Below, piece by piece: positions 49,056 through 61,720 of a DNA stretch of 64,000 nt (position 1 is its first letter; the number at the start of each line of letters is the position of its first letter). The position numbers were made by a program, and so were the translations under genes. The stretch lies in the NCBI RefSeq assembly GCF_011075055.1, contig NC_058155.1:1200501-1264500 (forward strand). The letters run 5' to 3'. This stretch comes from Mangifera indica. Its lineage: Eukaryota > Streptophyta > Magnoliopsida > Sapindales > Anacardiaceae. The notes under the pieces were generated by a model. It was not told the origin of the DNA, searched no databases, and was given only the letters and a program-made list of their open reading frames with translations.

Positions 49056-51606
49056 AGATATTTGAGATGTTGGGAATTAGTAAAGAACAGGCATCCATGA
49101 TGCTTGAAATTATCTAAGGGAAAACAGAAAAAATGTTAAGGATAAAGGAATAATAGTGGACCATTAATTATTTACATACATGTTTATGGTGCCCTAATAA
49201 GTTACCTATTTACTTAGTGTTTTCACACTCATGTGTTCCTTTATATTGTTTTATAAGTAAGAGATGATAAATACAAGGCATGTGGGGTATAAATCCCATA
49301 GGTATGCCTAAGGGTAATATGGTTTTTTTCCTCATTTTTGTATTGAGTATATATGTATTTAGTGGTTTGTATAGTCGTATACCTTTGGAGTGTATGCTTG
49401 TACATACATAACCAAAAGCAACATGGTCTTTTGTGTTGAACACAAAATTTGGCTAATTGTAACTAAGATATGATCGTGCATATAAGGGATGCACACACGT
49501 ACACTCGTGAAAAAGATAAACATCTATATGTCTAGCAACATACGATCATACATGAAGTGTGAATATTAGATAAAAACGATTTTTGGTGATTTTGAATTAT
49601 GATTTTTTTTCCATGAAATTGTAGGTATGCTCATGCATGAGAGTTGCATGATTGTACATGGAGTTTTTAGTGCAAAATAAAATGAGGTGAAATAGGTGTT
49701 TGCCTTACTTTTGCGCATTGCATATTCCAAAGCAAACTCGAAAGAGTTGAGATAATTTAAGTGCAATCAAAGGACGCTAGAAGAAGAGTATTTCCTAGGA
49801 TGAAAAAGACTTGGTTATGAGTTGATTTACACTTGGGAAGATTTAGGATTAGAGGCATACATGACTGTGCATAATAAGGTATACACTTATATGTTGCCTT
49901 AAACAAGCGCACCAGTGTGAGGCAAAGGAGTGCACATCCGCGAACAAGTTTATGTAAGAGGTATGGTTGTGATACTAATATGTCACTCAGTTGAGGTATA
50001 AGCTTACCTAATTTAAGTCATGCCCATACATAAACCAATATAGAGGTATATGGAGGAAGGAAATAGTTACCCTTGTACAAGTTCTAAAGAAATAACAATT
50101 CTACTCTTATGTTATGTGTAAGAATGAGGACAAAATTAGAGAGGCCTTTTGAAGGCAAATTGAGATAGCTAACTAATTAAATATGCCTAAATGTATGAAA
50201 GACATTACAAACCCTAACCAAAGTAGATTTGGGTCGAATTTAAAAAGTGAGAAAATAAGGATATGGCTTAGTACATGAAAGTAATAGGGCTAAGTGAGAG
50301 ATAAGTACCCATTAGATTTATCATGCATTTGATGTTGAGGTGCCTTAGCAACTCCTTTCAATTAATAGGTAAATGGTAATGAAGAGTTCCACTAGTTAGT
50401 TCCTGACATGGTCAACAAGATGTATCATAAATGAGCCCATGGTAGTGGTAATTTGAGGATGGTAATTGTTTAATAGTCTCACAACTATGCATATGTGGTA
50501 ACGAAGGGTCTACGATCAAATTCCTCATGTGACTAAGGCATTAACAATAGTTGGCTTGAAGCCTGACTTGTAATATGTGAGGATAACTTAGATGGTATAC
50601 ATTTTGGATGTTGTATGCTTTCAGAAGGCAATAGAGATGTCGAGATCAACTTGGGTACTAATCATATGGGATGACACATATATGGATATAGGGCATGAGT
50701 ATGTTGTAGTTGAATGGATAGGTATTTTGGATGCTAGAAAACATCTAAAAGTAACCTTTTTATAAGTTATAATGGAATATTATATTGAGATGTTATGTGC
50801 AAGGTACCAAAAGTTCACCTACTTATTGAGTATTTTATCACTCATGTGTTCCTTGTTGTAGTATTGAAGGTATACGAGGTCAATAGTAGGACATGCATGG
50901 GAGCTTGTGGTCAGCCTTCGGAGGTTGCACGAGTAGAGCATTTTAGTCATTTTTTATGTTGACTTTCAATTTGTGTTATTTATTATTTATGCATGATATA
51001 GATATTAAGTTTTGTGTTCATACACTATTTTATGGCTTAGGTTATTGATGTCATATATGATATTGATATTTATAGGATTTGAGGTTATTTAGTTGGTTTG
51101 TTTATATACCTTTTTGCATGTTGCATATTAATAAGTTTCAAGTTAGCTTGGTTTATTGATGTCATAGATGATATTGATATTTATGGGATTTGAGGTTATT
51201 CAGTTTGTTTGTTTATACACCTTTTTGCATGTTGCATATTAATAAATTTCAAGTTAGCAAGTCTTTTTGCGTCTATATTTCACTTAGGGCATAGAGAGTT
51301 ACATGAGGATGGACTAGTCATGTTTATGTCCAATTTATCATATTATTAGTTTATTTATGTATTTTTGGTATGCACATTTTTATGACTATATTTATGGACT
51401 CAATACATGATATGTATGGACGATGTAGTCTTATTTATATAATGATGGATTGATGCCTTTTTCAATGCACAATTATAGGAAATGTTGCATTCGCTTAAAT
51501 GTTATTATTTTGCTGCATTGAATGTATGTTTAGAAGTTTAAGTAGATATGTCTCTTTGAGTCCATATTATATTTGGGGGTATGTATCTGGAGAGGAATGT
51601 TATAGT
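49056..51606 (+). mobile_element. Nested or tandem Gypsy LTR-like fragments
   Basis: Blocks of the TTACTTAGTGTTTTCACACT, then CATGTGTTCC type occur at about 49205 and 50820, and LTR-like ends at about 51275-51305 and 51577-51606 (GGGGGTATGTATCTGGAGAG, then GAATGTTATAG). GATGCACACACGTACACTCG-type phrases are shared with 24640-26126. At least two LTR pieces lie in the same orientation without an internal domain. Confidence 0.42.
51042..51263. repeat. 111-bp tandem duplication
   Basis: Two adjacent units, starting TTATTGATGTCATA at 51042 and 51153, share GATATTGATATTTAT, GGATTTGAGGTTATT, CCTTTTTGCATGTTGCATA and TTTCAAGTTAGC, with only a few differences. The duplication lies near the right end of an LTR-like fragment and looks recent. 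Confidence 0.9.
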
Positions 51607-53940
51607 CAGTTCAACTAAAATAAATTTTCTTGGTTTGAATTATCAAAACCCACAAGGGCCAATATGTTCTTCATTTCATTGAGAATTGTGAGTTTTTACT
51701 AGTTAACTCAATGATGATCTTGTTTTTGTGTGTTGAAGCCACAAAATTCAAATAAGGTTGTGATAATTTTTCTTCTCTATTTTTTTTCTTTTTGGGCTTA
51801 TTGTACAATTTTCTTCTGCTCTATTTCGTCAAATTGCATTTGTGATAAGATGATCTAACATTGGTGAATTTAAATTTTTTCAAAATATTAAGAAGAGAAA
51901 TGATTTTTTTTTTCTAATGGAGTTACGTTTGAATGAGTGTTTATAATTTAAGAATTCAAGAAGTGAAAACTTAAGGGTTTTTTCCTTACAAATGATCATC
52001 ACATAAAGAGGTGTCTTTTGTTTCATTTTTAGCTAATGTTATTGGACATTAAATGTCATAATCATCTTTGATCTCATAAGGTAATCCATTTTTTAACTTT
52101 TTAGCATTTATTGTAATGCAGATATGTTTTCGCCCTATCGCATCTATCTTACCTATCCTACGCAAAATACTCTTAACCTTAATTTTCTTCTAATTTTTCA
52201 CAAAATTTAACTCAAAATCACATCAATTTTTCATACTAACATTGATTTAAAGTAAATAGGAGGTTAAGTACCATTTTTAAAACAAAAATTAACTACAAAT
52301 AATCAGAATTGATGAAAGTATGCGTGGTCACTCCTACCACTCCAACCTAATACCTATTAAAATATTTTTGCATATTTTGCACAAATTTATCTCTAAATGA
52401 TTTAAACAGTGTGAACAATCATACTTATAATTCAAATTAACAATAACAATTTAGAGTTCATGAAAAAAATAAGGTAGGTACTTACCCAAAATATATATAT
52501 ATATGTGTGTGTATGTGTGTGTGTGTAAAGTAAGAGTGAAAAACATGGAGTATAAGTGAAAATGAAGGGTAGGTATGATGGATGGTTGGAGCGATCGCTC
52601 ATACGCATGAATTTATCAAATTTTCAGCAAATTCAAGAAAAGCTAAATGTGGTATTATACTCCTAATTAAAATACTTGATAATGAAAAAAAATGGATGAA
52701 ATACTAGAATTAGAGTTAGAGTTATTCATCCTAAGAGCAAATCATGCCTACCCCAATAAATCTTTAAATTTTGGACACAATTCTTAAAAGAAAAAAATAA
52801 GAAACAAACATAACAAAATGCTTGCTATTTCAATTAAGATGAATTTGTTACCATTTTTTTAACTGACTTGTAGATGAATTATGGATGAGTAAGTGTCTGT
52901 ACAACTAGAGGTTACTTAAGGTTAAAGATAATGGTAAAATGAGTATTAATTTGGGCTCTTGGCTATGTTTGTGTAATCCTTAGAGTGCTGCCTAATATTT
53001 TATAGACTCCTTATAATTTGGTTATTTTGATGAATAATCCTTGTAGTGTTGACTAATATGGTATAAACACCTGTTTCACAAGACTTGGTGCTTTATTTAG
53101 ATATCTATTTTAGAGTTAGCAAATCTTTTTCACACCATCAGCTACCCTACATCATTCAATGATAATTTAGGTGTGGAAGCAAGCATTTGGGATATATTCA
53201 AGGTTCAAGCTCAAACAAAAGAAAACAATTAAAGAAAAGATAGTAACAAGGATATATCCTTCATTCGACCTTTTCACTCTTGACACTTCAAAATAAATCC
53301 TTGGAGAATGTGCGTCACTGGCCTAATTAGAGGCATTTGTTAGTAAGCAAATTTATACTCAAATCACACTTAGGCGGAATCTCAAATAACTATTGTATTG
53401 TGCAATATCTGGATAAACTATTGTGTTATGCAAAATCTCGGATAAACAAGTGAAAAATCCTAACAAAATTATTATATTAGCAAAATTCGTATCTAATAGA
53501 ACTTCAATGGGGTGGGTTTAAAGAAATGGATGTAGAGAGCTATGAGCTCCTATAAATTGCTCGACCATTATTTTTCCCTTCACTCTTTACTTCTACCGCA
53601 TATTAAATATTGTTTAATTGTTTATATATTTGTTAAAATTGATCCTAATTGATTAAGTTTTTAGTTTCATATAATCTTTAGAACTCCTATTCCCCTCCCA
53701 TTCCCTCTAGAATTACTTAAGTTATCTTAGTTTTACAATAAATGAATAGAGATTAAGAGAGAAAACTTTATATTATTACTCCCGATGCTAAAAAAGAATG
53801 AACATAAATGGATTAAAACTAGCCATTTATACAAAGCCTATAAGTATATATGACAGTTTAGATTAGTACATTTTTGTTTAGATGATCATAGAAACCAAAC
53901 AATGTTATATTAATAATAAAATAATAAATTATCATATTCC
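51607..53940. other. No recognised gene; microsatellite at 52492-52526
   Basis: AT-rich, non-coding. 52492-52526 is a compound TA then TG/TATG microsatellite. 53160-53560 has spaced CTCGGATAAAC/CTGGATAAAC phrases (about 53410 and 53439) but no readable protein. Nothing else can be named. Confidence 0.4.
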
Positions 53941-53948
53941 CTTGAACC

Positions 53949-54189
53949 AAACGTGTGTTTGGTTCAAATAAAATTTCATTACTAAATATAAAAAATTATT
54001 AATATAAATGATTACTATATTTGATAGTATTTTAATACTTAAGGTTAGAGGTGGTAATCAAATTACTTTTTATATTATCACTGATAATAAAAAATTATTG
54101 AATTATTATAAAATAAACCAAATAAACTAATATTAATAATAAAATATAAATTACTAGTGTAATACTTGATTACTTTGAACCAACTGCCT
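53949..54189. mobile_element. Short PIF/Harbinger-like MITE relative
   Basis: Left end ACGTGTGTTTGGTTCAAAT; right end, as reverse complement, CAGGCAGTTGGTTCAAAG. The inside has AGAGGTGGTAATCAAATTAC, like the AGAGGTGATAATCAAATTAC of the 5321-5823 copy. It is about half as long as that copy. A duplication was not certain. Confidence 0.52.
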
Positions 54190-54275
54190 GTAAGTCATAA
54201 TAATTACCTTAAAGCAAAAATAATTAAACATCAAACTATCAATAATGCCTATAATATAAGTCATATAAAAAATTT

Positions 54276-54562
54276 AGATGCACATAAATATATTTAACAG
54301 CCAAAAAAATTAGATACAATTGAATATTGTTAGCAATTAAGAAGATTAGATGCAAATAAATATTGTTAGCAACTAAAAAATTTAGACGCAAATGAATTTT
54401 ATTTGCAACTAAAAGAATTAGTCATAGACAAATGCAGTTCACAATTAAAAACTTAGATGCAAATGAATGTCATTGGTAACTAAAACAATTAGTCAAAGAC
54501 AAATGTCTTTTGCAACTAAAAAAATCAAATGCAAGTGAATGTTATTCACAACTAATTTTTTT
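54276..54562. repeat. 36-bp minisatellite, about eight units
   Basis: Units start with AGATGCAAATGAAT-type sequence and end with (C)AACTAAAAAAATT. Starts are near 54276, 54312, 54348, 54384, 54420, 54455, 54491 and 54527, so the spacing is 36 bases (one unit 35). Later units alternate AGATGCAAATGAATG with AGTCAAAGACAAATG, hinting at a higher-order pair. No spacers separate the units. All are non-coding. Confidence 0.9.
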
Positions 54563-56010
54563 TGGTAATTAAAGTATATATTAAGAAAACAATGCAACTC
54601 CAAAATGTCATGAGAAACAACCTAGGCTTGCCTTTCCGAGGAAAAGACAACAAATAATCACCAAGAGAAGATGGATTGCACCTTTAACAAGGACATGAAA
54701 GTTTTCCTCTTTTAAAGCCTATCAGAGTTCCTACAATGATAGGATTCAAGATGAGGTACAACCCAAATCCATACAAGTTCTCTAGACAAAACCAGGTGCA
54801 ACCCAGCCTAAAATTCATTTTAAAAAAAAAAATCTATGCAATTTACAAGTGTGTAGTTTCCACTCAATATGACTCTCTAAATCTTTATCATCCTCCCAAA
54901 GAGTTGGAGAACTCTATAAATCCTATTCTGTCTCAATGGCATAAAACACCATAAGATAGTCCACAAGATTTGATGGTAGTAACACAAATATAGAAATCCA
55001 AAGAGAGAATAACTTTGCTCATAAAGGAGTGTGTTACAGAAATAGTGGCTTCATTGGCAAACATTAAGAAATCTATTGAGAATGAGTCTATCGCCAACAA
55101 TTGGAACAATCATCATTCAATCTTTATGTAGGTTTGCTTTGTTTTTGTGTTCTTTTGGTTCCTCTTTGTTTGTTATAAATTTGTTGTGTTTAGTTGTTGA
55201 TGCCTTTGGCACTACCCAAGGAGGTGTCTTGTGGAGTGCTTATTTTGGTGTTTTCTTCTCAGCTCCCGGTGTTTGTTTCTTCTTCTTGGTTGATAACTAT
55301 CCATCTCAGCTTAGTTAGCTCCTAAGTATAAGGTTACTCTTTGTGTTTTAGAGCTTGTCGTGTGTTACCTTAGCTCGGGGTCTTGTCTGTGGCAAGTCTT
55401 TTTATCTTTCTCAGGGGTGGGTCCCATGGAAGGCTCTTTTTGGTGTTAATAGATATTTAATTACCAAAAAAAAAACACAAATGTAGAATCCTGACAATTG
55501 GCAAAAATTGGGAAGAAACTAGATACATCTCTAAAGCCTTAATAATTTCCATAGAGGAAGCTATTGATGCAGCAGACTAATAAGGGGTGCAGCCTTGCAA
55601 ACAAACTGTGTGAGACCTATAAAATATCTTTTGGACTCTTGAGAATCTTCAACAAAATTCACTACCCAAGAGAATTCCAACAGTTTAATTGAACAAAAAT
55701 ACCGATTGGAGCAATAACCTCAAATTCTAAGTTAGCAGATTCAAAAACACTACAATCAATACCCTTTGAAGAGCAGTTAGACTCAGGACTAGGATTAAAG
55801 CAAATTTTATAGAGTTTGAAATTGGTTTCATCAAGCTAAGAATAGTAGTAAGTTGTAGAATGCAAACTATTTCCACCATTTGTACTTTGAATTACATTGC
55901 TGAAGTTTGAACAATTGTTACCAGAATTAGTCTTAACCGATCTAGTGGGTTAGATTTTAGTGACTTCAGAGGAAGTTTGCTCAAAATTTGCTTCTTTCTC
56001 CAAACCATCA
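54563..56010 (-). pseudogene. Unrecognised decayed coding region, split by a LINE fragment
   Basis: On the - strand, 56010-55492 gives long readable stretches (NSGNNCSNFSNVIQSTNGG, then NFKLYKICFNPSPESNC and FESANLEFEVIAPIGIFVQL). Past the inserted LINE the reading goes on as DSTFVLLPSNLVDYLMVFYA. Near 54670-54563 it reads PSSLGDYLLSFPRKGKPRL and ends at a TTACC plus A-run tail. The tail suggests the whole may itself be an old minus-strand retroposon, but no reverse transcriptase was seen and I do not recognise the protein. Confidence 0.35.
54981..55491 (+). mobile_element. 5'-truncated LINE fragment with target-site duplication
   Basis: AACACAAATATAGAAATCC at 54981-54999 is repeated, with two differences, as AACACAAATGTAGAATCC at 55474-55491. 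Between them, 55000-55473 is a T- and G-rich non-coding tail that ends TTTAATTACC plus an A run, typical of plant LINE 3' ends. Duplication plus A-tail shows target-primed insertion. The insert sits inside a coding-like region of the opposite strand. Confidence 0.72.
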
Positions 56011-57127
56011 AAAAAGAATGGAGTGTTAGAAATTAATGCATGTCATTCTGTAATTAAAATCTGTAAAAATAAATTTTATTTTCCTGGATTTTGATTTGTT
56101 TGCCAATGATCCACATCAACATGAGAAATTGATATGACTCATTTCCACGACACAGTTTGCTCCATACACTACTATTCTAATATAGTATTATTGGGATATT
56201 ATATTTTGTTCAGTGTTTTTGCTTATGTATATGTAGGAGAGGCAAAGAACAAAAAAAATGGTGTTTAGTTTCTCTGTGGTAGGAGTTGGGGCATTTATAT
56301 ATACCCCTAACTGCCACTTCAACTCCTAGTTAATTGCTTATTGGTAGTTAATTGTAAATGGATTGATCGACCCGTCATGGGTAGATTCAAACCCACCCAA
56401 TATCTCCTACTCATATATGATAAAAGACCTAAATCAAATATTTTGACACATAAATCTCATACAACAGTACCTTTCATAATTGTAAATGTGTCGTGCGACC
56501 TCGCGAGCAACTTGTACTTAAGAGCTAATTACTATGCATTTATCAAGAGTAATATGGTTGTTTCAACCCAAATAAAATATAATAAAAGGTTAGTCTTATT
56601 GGACCCTAGACTTACTCGATAACACTAGCTCTTTTTAATCCTTCAAATTATTATTATGTTATTTTCTTATGTATCTATAATGAAGTCCATTCACTCATAT
56701 GAGTAACAAAATTGACTAGCCAATGGATATACGTAATATATAAGTCTTCTTCTTCTACTCGAAATTCTCAATTTAAACTTAATTGTTTTTCTAATAATGT
56801 TTCATAGACCAAATTATGTGTAGTCATAGGTGCCAAGCTAAAAGAGAAATACTAAAAGTAAACATCAAACAACAGTAAAGAGTCTAAAGATATTAACATG
56901 AGGTAAACCTCATAAAGTCTTACACAGTGAAGGAGTAGGGATTCATCCTCTCACTACTTCAATTAGTTGTGTTACTTTTGGACACATAGCATGAATTATG
57001 TGTTATAGTGTGTATTCTCCATAAATGTCATTAAATCAACACTATACAGATCTTAGTTCAGTTGTTACACCCAACTCCTAACTTGAGTTTTTAATCATCT
57101 TTCCAAACTTGTAGGTAGTTATATTTA
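56011..57127. other. Unassigned, possibly LTR of a Copia element
   Basis: No coding sequence. 56270-56330 has a promoter-like GGGGCATTTATATATACCCC followed by sequence resembling a Copia leader. It may be an LTR of the minus-strand Copia remnant at 58480-61720, but a partner was not found. Confidence 0.28.
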
Positions 57128-57907
57128 GGCCAAATGACTATTTCCCACCCAAGGTTTGATGTTTTCTCAAATATCCCCCTTTTAACTATGGAAACACCAA
57201 ACACCCACCCATGGCCGGTTAAATTTAACAGAACCCTGACGTATGAAAATTTTATCTCTTTTTGCCCCCCTAAACTTTAAAAACTAAAATTTTCCCCAGC
57301 CTAAGTTTTAAAAAATGACAGTTTCACCCTAGGATTTCGTTTTGAAATCTCTGACGACATCTCCGGCTCCATTACTGACGGCCTCTCTCTCTCTCGAAGC
57401 ATCCTCTCCTTTCGGTGATCTCTTTTCTCTCATTTAGAGGCCCTATCGACATCAGAGACGTCTTAGGAGACGAAGCCATCGTCTTCGTTTGGGAAGATGA
57501 AGAACTTCGTCTTCCTTGACAATGTTCTTTGTCTCCCAAGGCGTCTCCGATGCTGATCGGGCCTTCAGATGGGAGGAAAGAGATCGATGAAAGGAGATGA
57601 TGCTTTGGGAGGAAAAGGTTATTGGTAATGGAGCTGGAGATGTTGTCGGAGATTTCAAAATGAAATCTTAGGGTGAAACTGTCATTTTTTAAAACTTAGG
57701 CTGGGGGAAAATTTTAGTTTTCAAAGTTTAGGGGGGCAAAAATAGATTATATTTTAGTTTATTTTTTAATATTATAGAGAAAATGATGATTTTACCCTTA
57801 CCACTGTTAATTTTAACTGCTCATGGGTGGGTGTTTGGTGTTTCCATAGTTAAAGGGGAGATATTTGAGAAAACATCAAACCTTGGGTAGGAAATAGTCG
57901 TTTGGCC
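57128..57907. mobile_element. Mutator-like foldback element (complete, copy 4)
   Basis: 780 bp, starting GGCCAAATGACTATTTCCC and ending with its near-complement GGAAATAGTCGTTTGGCC. The arms stay complementary nearly to the centre near 57520 (for example AAATTTTCCCC... on the left against GGGGGAAAATTTT on the right). A perfect 9-bp duplication TTATATTTA lies at 57119-57127 and 57908-57916. The centre has GACGAAG/CTTCGTC-type motifs as in copies 1 and 2. There is no transposase. Confidence 0.93.
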
Positions 57908-58479
57908 TTATATTTATTAAGAACTTACATTTAGCATCCACAAGTTATTTGGATGTAGGGAATCCAAATCGGTCATTTTCAATTTTATCTATTTATGACA
58001 TCATCTTGATTGATCATCATGTGACCTCATCTAGATTTATCATCATGGTGACATTTTAACTTTGACAATTATTTTCTCGCAAACTTTGTCTCTTATTAGC
58101 ATGTTCTCTTAGTGCTACTTTTCTCAAAAACTATGTTTAACGCCAAAGGCGATTACTCATACGAGTGAGTCAATCTCTAACTTATGTTAAATTGTAATCT
58201 TGTTAAGCTTTAAAACAAAAACAATGTGTATACAGTGAAAACCCAAGAATTTCGAGATACAAGTTCAAAACAAATTGAACTTGAATTTGTGGTTTTCGAC
58301 GTTATGTCTCCGGTACAATATATAAGCTCAACAATTTATCAATCACAGTCTAGACAATCCAAGAGATTCAACATGTATAAGATACACATTTTTTGGAACA
58401 AGTTTGGTCAAAGGATCAATGACCATTCGATACATAGAAATATATTGTATACTCATTTCCCTTTTGCGAATGATGTCTC
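57908..58479. other. Unassigned non-coding sequence
   Basis: Between the foldback element and the Copia remnant. Probably 3' sequence of that Copia element on the minus strand, but no polypurine tract or LTR end was found. Confidence 0.3.
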
Positions 58480-61400
58480 TTAAAAATTATGTCTAGTGTT
58501 GATATGTTTGATTTTACTATGATTTATTATGAAAGCTATCTTTGCTTGATTACAACAATGGATAATTATTGCTCTAACAATATCGTCTTGTTTACTTAGA
58601 TTCATGAAGAATCTTCTTAACCAAACAATTTCTTGCATAAGCACTGAACAAGCTATATATGTGGCCTTCATTATGGATAAGACTACGCATGTCTATTTTT
58701 TATTGCTCTAAGATATGAGACCCTTTTGGAGTAAGAAAACATAGTCAGAATTGATTTACGTTAGTCTAAATCATATCCCCAACTGGCATCTAAATAGCCA
58801 ATCAAATGCAAATTCAATCCTTAGTAACATAAACAATAATGCATAGTGTCCTTTAGACATATCAATCCTTTTGACAACCTTTCAATATTCTTTTCCAAAA
58901 TTTAACTAATACTGACTAACCAGCCCAACCACTAAAGTAAATGTCTAGACATGTACACACCATAATATACATAAAAAATCCAATGACATTTGAATATGGT
59001 ATTATTGACATTTTTCTTTTTTTAATTGAGTTTTGGGACATATCTCTTGACTCAATGATTTTTCATTTGACAAATGAGTATCAACAGGTTTATAATTTAC
59101 CATATTGAATCGTTTTAGAATTTTTTGAATATAATCCTCTTGTGATAGAGTTAAAAGTTATTTTGAACAATCCTTATAGATTCTAATTCCAAATATATAA
59201 TCTACCACACTTGTATCTTTCATGTCAAAATTCATAGATAAGTAACCATTAGTAGTCATCATATACTCCAAATCTTTTCAACTATGAACACATCATCTAT
59301 GTATAGAGATAGAATTACAAATTTGTCATCAAACTTTGTCACATAGACACAGTTGTTTTGTTTAATCATTTTAAAGTTATAAAACATTATAAACTTACGA
59401 AATTTCAATTACCACTATTTGAATTGCTATTTTAGGTCATATATCATTCTTAAAGCTTGCAAACTTTGCTCTTATGACCTTCAATTACGAAATCTATTCG
59501 TTGTTTCACATAGATTTCTTTGTCAAGTTCTCCACTAAGGACATTTTTTGATACAACTCTAAATTTAAATGTGTTACTACAATTAGAATTAAATAGATTG
59601 AAGTAAATTTTATAACTAGTGAAACTATTTCTTCACGATCTATATCTTTTCATTAAATATAATCTCTCACTATAAAGCAAGTTTAATATTTGACTATTAA
59701 ACCTTCCACTTTACATCTAATTTAGGGAATCCATTTGTTCCTAATAGATTTTCGATTTGGTGATAAATCAACCAAAATTTAGACTTGGTTTGTTTCTATG
59801 TATTTTATCTATTCTTCTAATGCATCTCACCATTTTTCCTTATTAGAAGGATAAGACAACTTCTTTTATGCTTTTAGGTTCTTCAACATCTTAAGGAGTG
59901 GTAATAAAAACTTTGTTTTCAATTTCAAAAACATTGTTTCGGTATTTTTGGATGTTCACTTCTAAGCAATTGAAGATCATCATTCTTACTATTTAAAATA
60001 CATTGAACTTAATCTTATTGCTAGGCAAACAATTGAAGATTATTACTCTCTCTATCCAAAATAGGTTAGAGCTCAATCTTATCTGCTCTCACTATCTAGA
60101 ACAAGTATAGATACTACCTCTTGAGACTAAACTAATGGTCATTGAGATATACCTATCCCCATTATTCTTCCATCTCATGTAGATGAAACCTTTATCAATA
60201 TCATCCCTATTTGAAAAAACATCCTCTATGCATGTAGCATCTCTTGATACAATTTTAGTTAATCTTTTAGCAGAATCCTCCATAATGAACACATACCCAT
60301 TGAAGTGTTCATCGGATCTTACAAAAATACATTTCTTTCTTCTTGGTCCCAATTTTCCAAACTTAAGGGTGGAGTCATGGATATATTTTGCTGACCCCCA
60401 AGGCTGCAACAAATTTAATTTGGGTTTTCTACCTATCCATAACTCATAAGGAGTGAAAACAACTGATTTAGTGGGCACTTGGTTAAGCATATAGACAACA
60501 ATAAACATCACATCATCACATAGTGACGTTAAAGTTTTGCCTATGTCATCATTAACCTAACCATTTCTAGTAGACTATAATTTCTCTTATCTACTACACC
60601 ATTTTTTTGCAGAGTTTTCAGAATTATTAGTTATGATACTATTCCTTTTTCATTACTTAGTTCCTTGAACCTTTCAGACAAATACTCAAGACTTCGGTCA
60701 GATCATAAAGCTTGTATCCTTTGGTCTAATTGATTCTCAACCTTATTTATATATTATTTAAAACACTTTACTGTTTTTGACTCATAGGAGATTGAGTAAA
60801 TAAGACCAAATTGAGTATAATCTTCTATACAAGTAATGAAATATGAGATACCTTATCTAACTTTACATTCATAAGAGCACATATACCTAAGCATATAAAT
60901 TGCAAAGGAAGTTAAGCTCTAATAGCTTTGTCCAACGGTTTTCTAATAGTTTTTCTAGCTAAGCAATATTTTCATTTAGGCAGTTTGTGTTAAGTGAAAG
61001 TTCCTAATAAACTTTCATGGGTCAGTCTATTCATTCCATCTTGGCCAACTTGTCTTAATTTGACATGTCATATATTTGTATTTACATCCATACTTTTACA
61101 AATAGCAAATAATGTAAACTAACATTATCATAATAAAAGGGTGACAAACATCATATAACCATTCAATACTAAACCAAAGTTATAGAAATCACTACTATTA
61201 TATTTTGACAGAGTTCCTAGAGAAATTCAAATTATATCATAGTTTAAGAAGAACAAGTACTAAAACCAAGATTTGTCGATAATTTATAACATATTGGACT
61301 TCATGTAGGTATATGATCCAACCACCTTACAAAAATAATTTGCACATGTCTATCTTTCTTACTTCAACCTTAGTGTTATTCCCTACATAAATCAACTCAT

Positions 61401-61720
61401 CTTCTTCGGAATTTGACAAAAAATCCATTAAAACTCCTCTATCACGAGCTATATGGTTGTGGCATTTAAGTTTATAGTCCACATAGAATGATACTCAGTT
61501 AATAGTATAGTACTGGAAACTAAGGTTTCATTACTTTATGCAATATGAGACAATATCGCTTTCAACTTCATGCATTCATGAATGAAATAACTTTTATTGG
61601 TATAATTGCAATAAATCATCTTAGTTTTGTCTTTTCTTCTAGTACGCTTGCCACTCTTTCGTTTTAATTTTTTGTTCTTATTCTTTGAGCTTTATACAAT
61701 CTCTTTTCCTTTCTTGAACT
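58480..61720 (-). pseudogene. Decayed Copia gag-pol (minus-strand element)
   Basis: Reading the - strand from the right: a worn zinc knuckle (YCNYTNKSYFIHECMKLK) near 61655-61570; the gag-pre-integrase region near 61080-60900 (QVGQDGMNRLTHESLLGTFT, ARKTIRKPLDKAIRA); integrase C-terminal block 60511-60092 (YMLNQVPTKSVVFTPYELW, GRKPKLNLLQPWGSAKYIH, KLGPRRKKCIFVRSDEHF); reverse transcriptase near 59500-59290 with the active-site block LSLYIDDVF; RNase H end at 58671-58480 (MKATYIACSVLMQEIVWLRR). The order is that of Copia elements. Stops and frameshifts are frequent, but the integrase C-terminal piece is still open for 139 codons. LTRs were not securely found. Confidence 0.8.

Noticed and set aside
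54276..54562. 36-bp repeats considered as a CRISPR array
   Set aside because: The units are directly adjacent without unique spacers, degenerate, and in plant DNA; it is a minisatellite.
57452..57658. 68-codon frame in the centre of foldback copy 4
   Set aside because: Same reason; the other copies do not share a matching frame.
60183..60449. 88-codon frame antisense to Copia integrase
   Set aside because: The - strand shows clear integrase C-terminal sequence.
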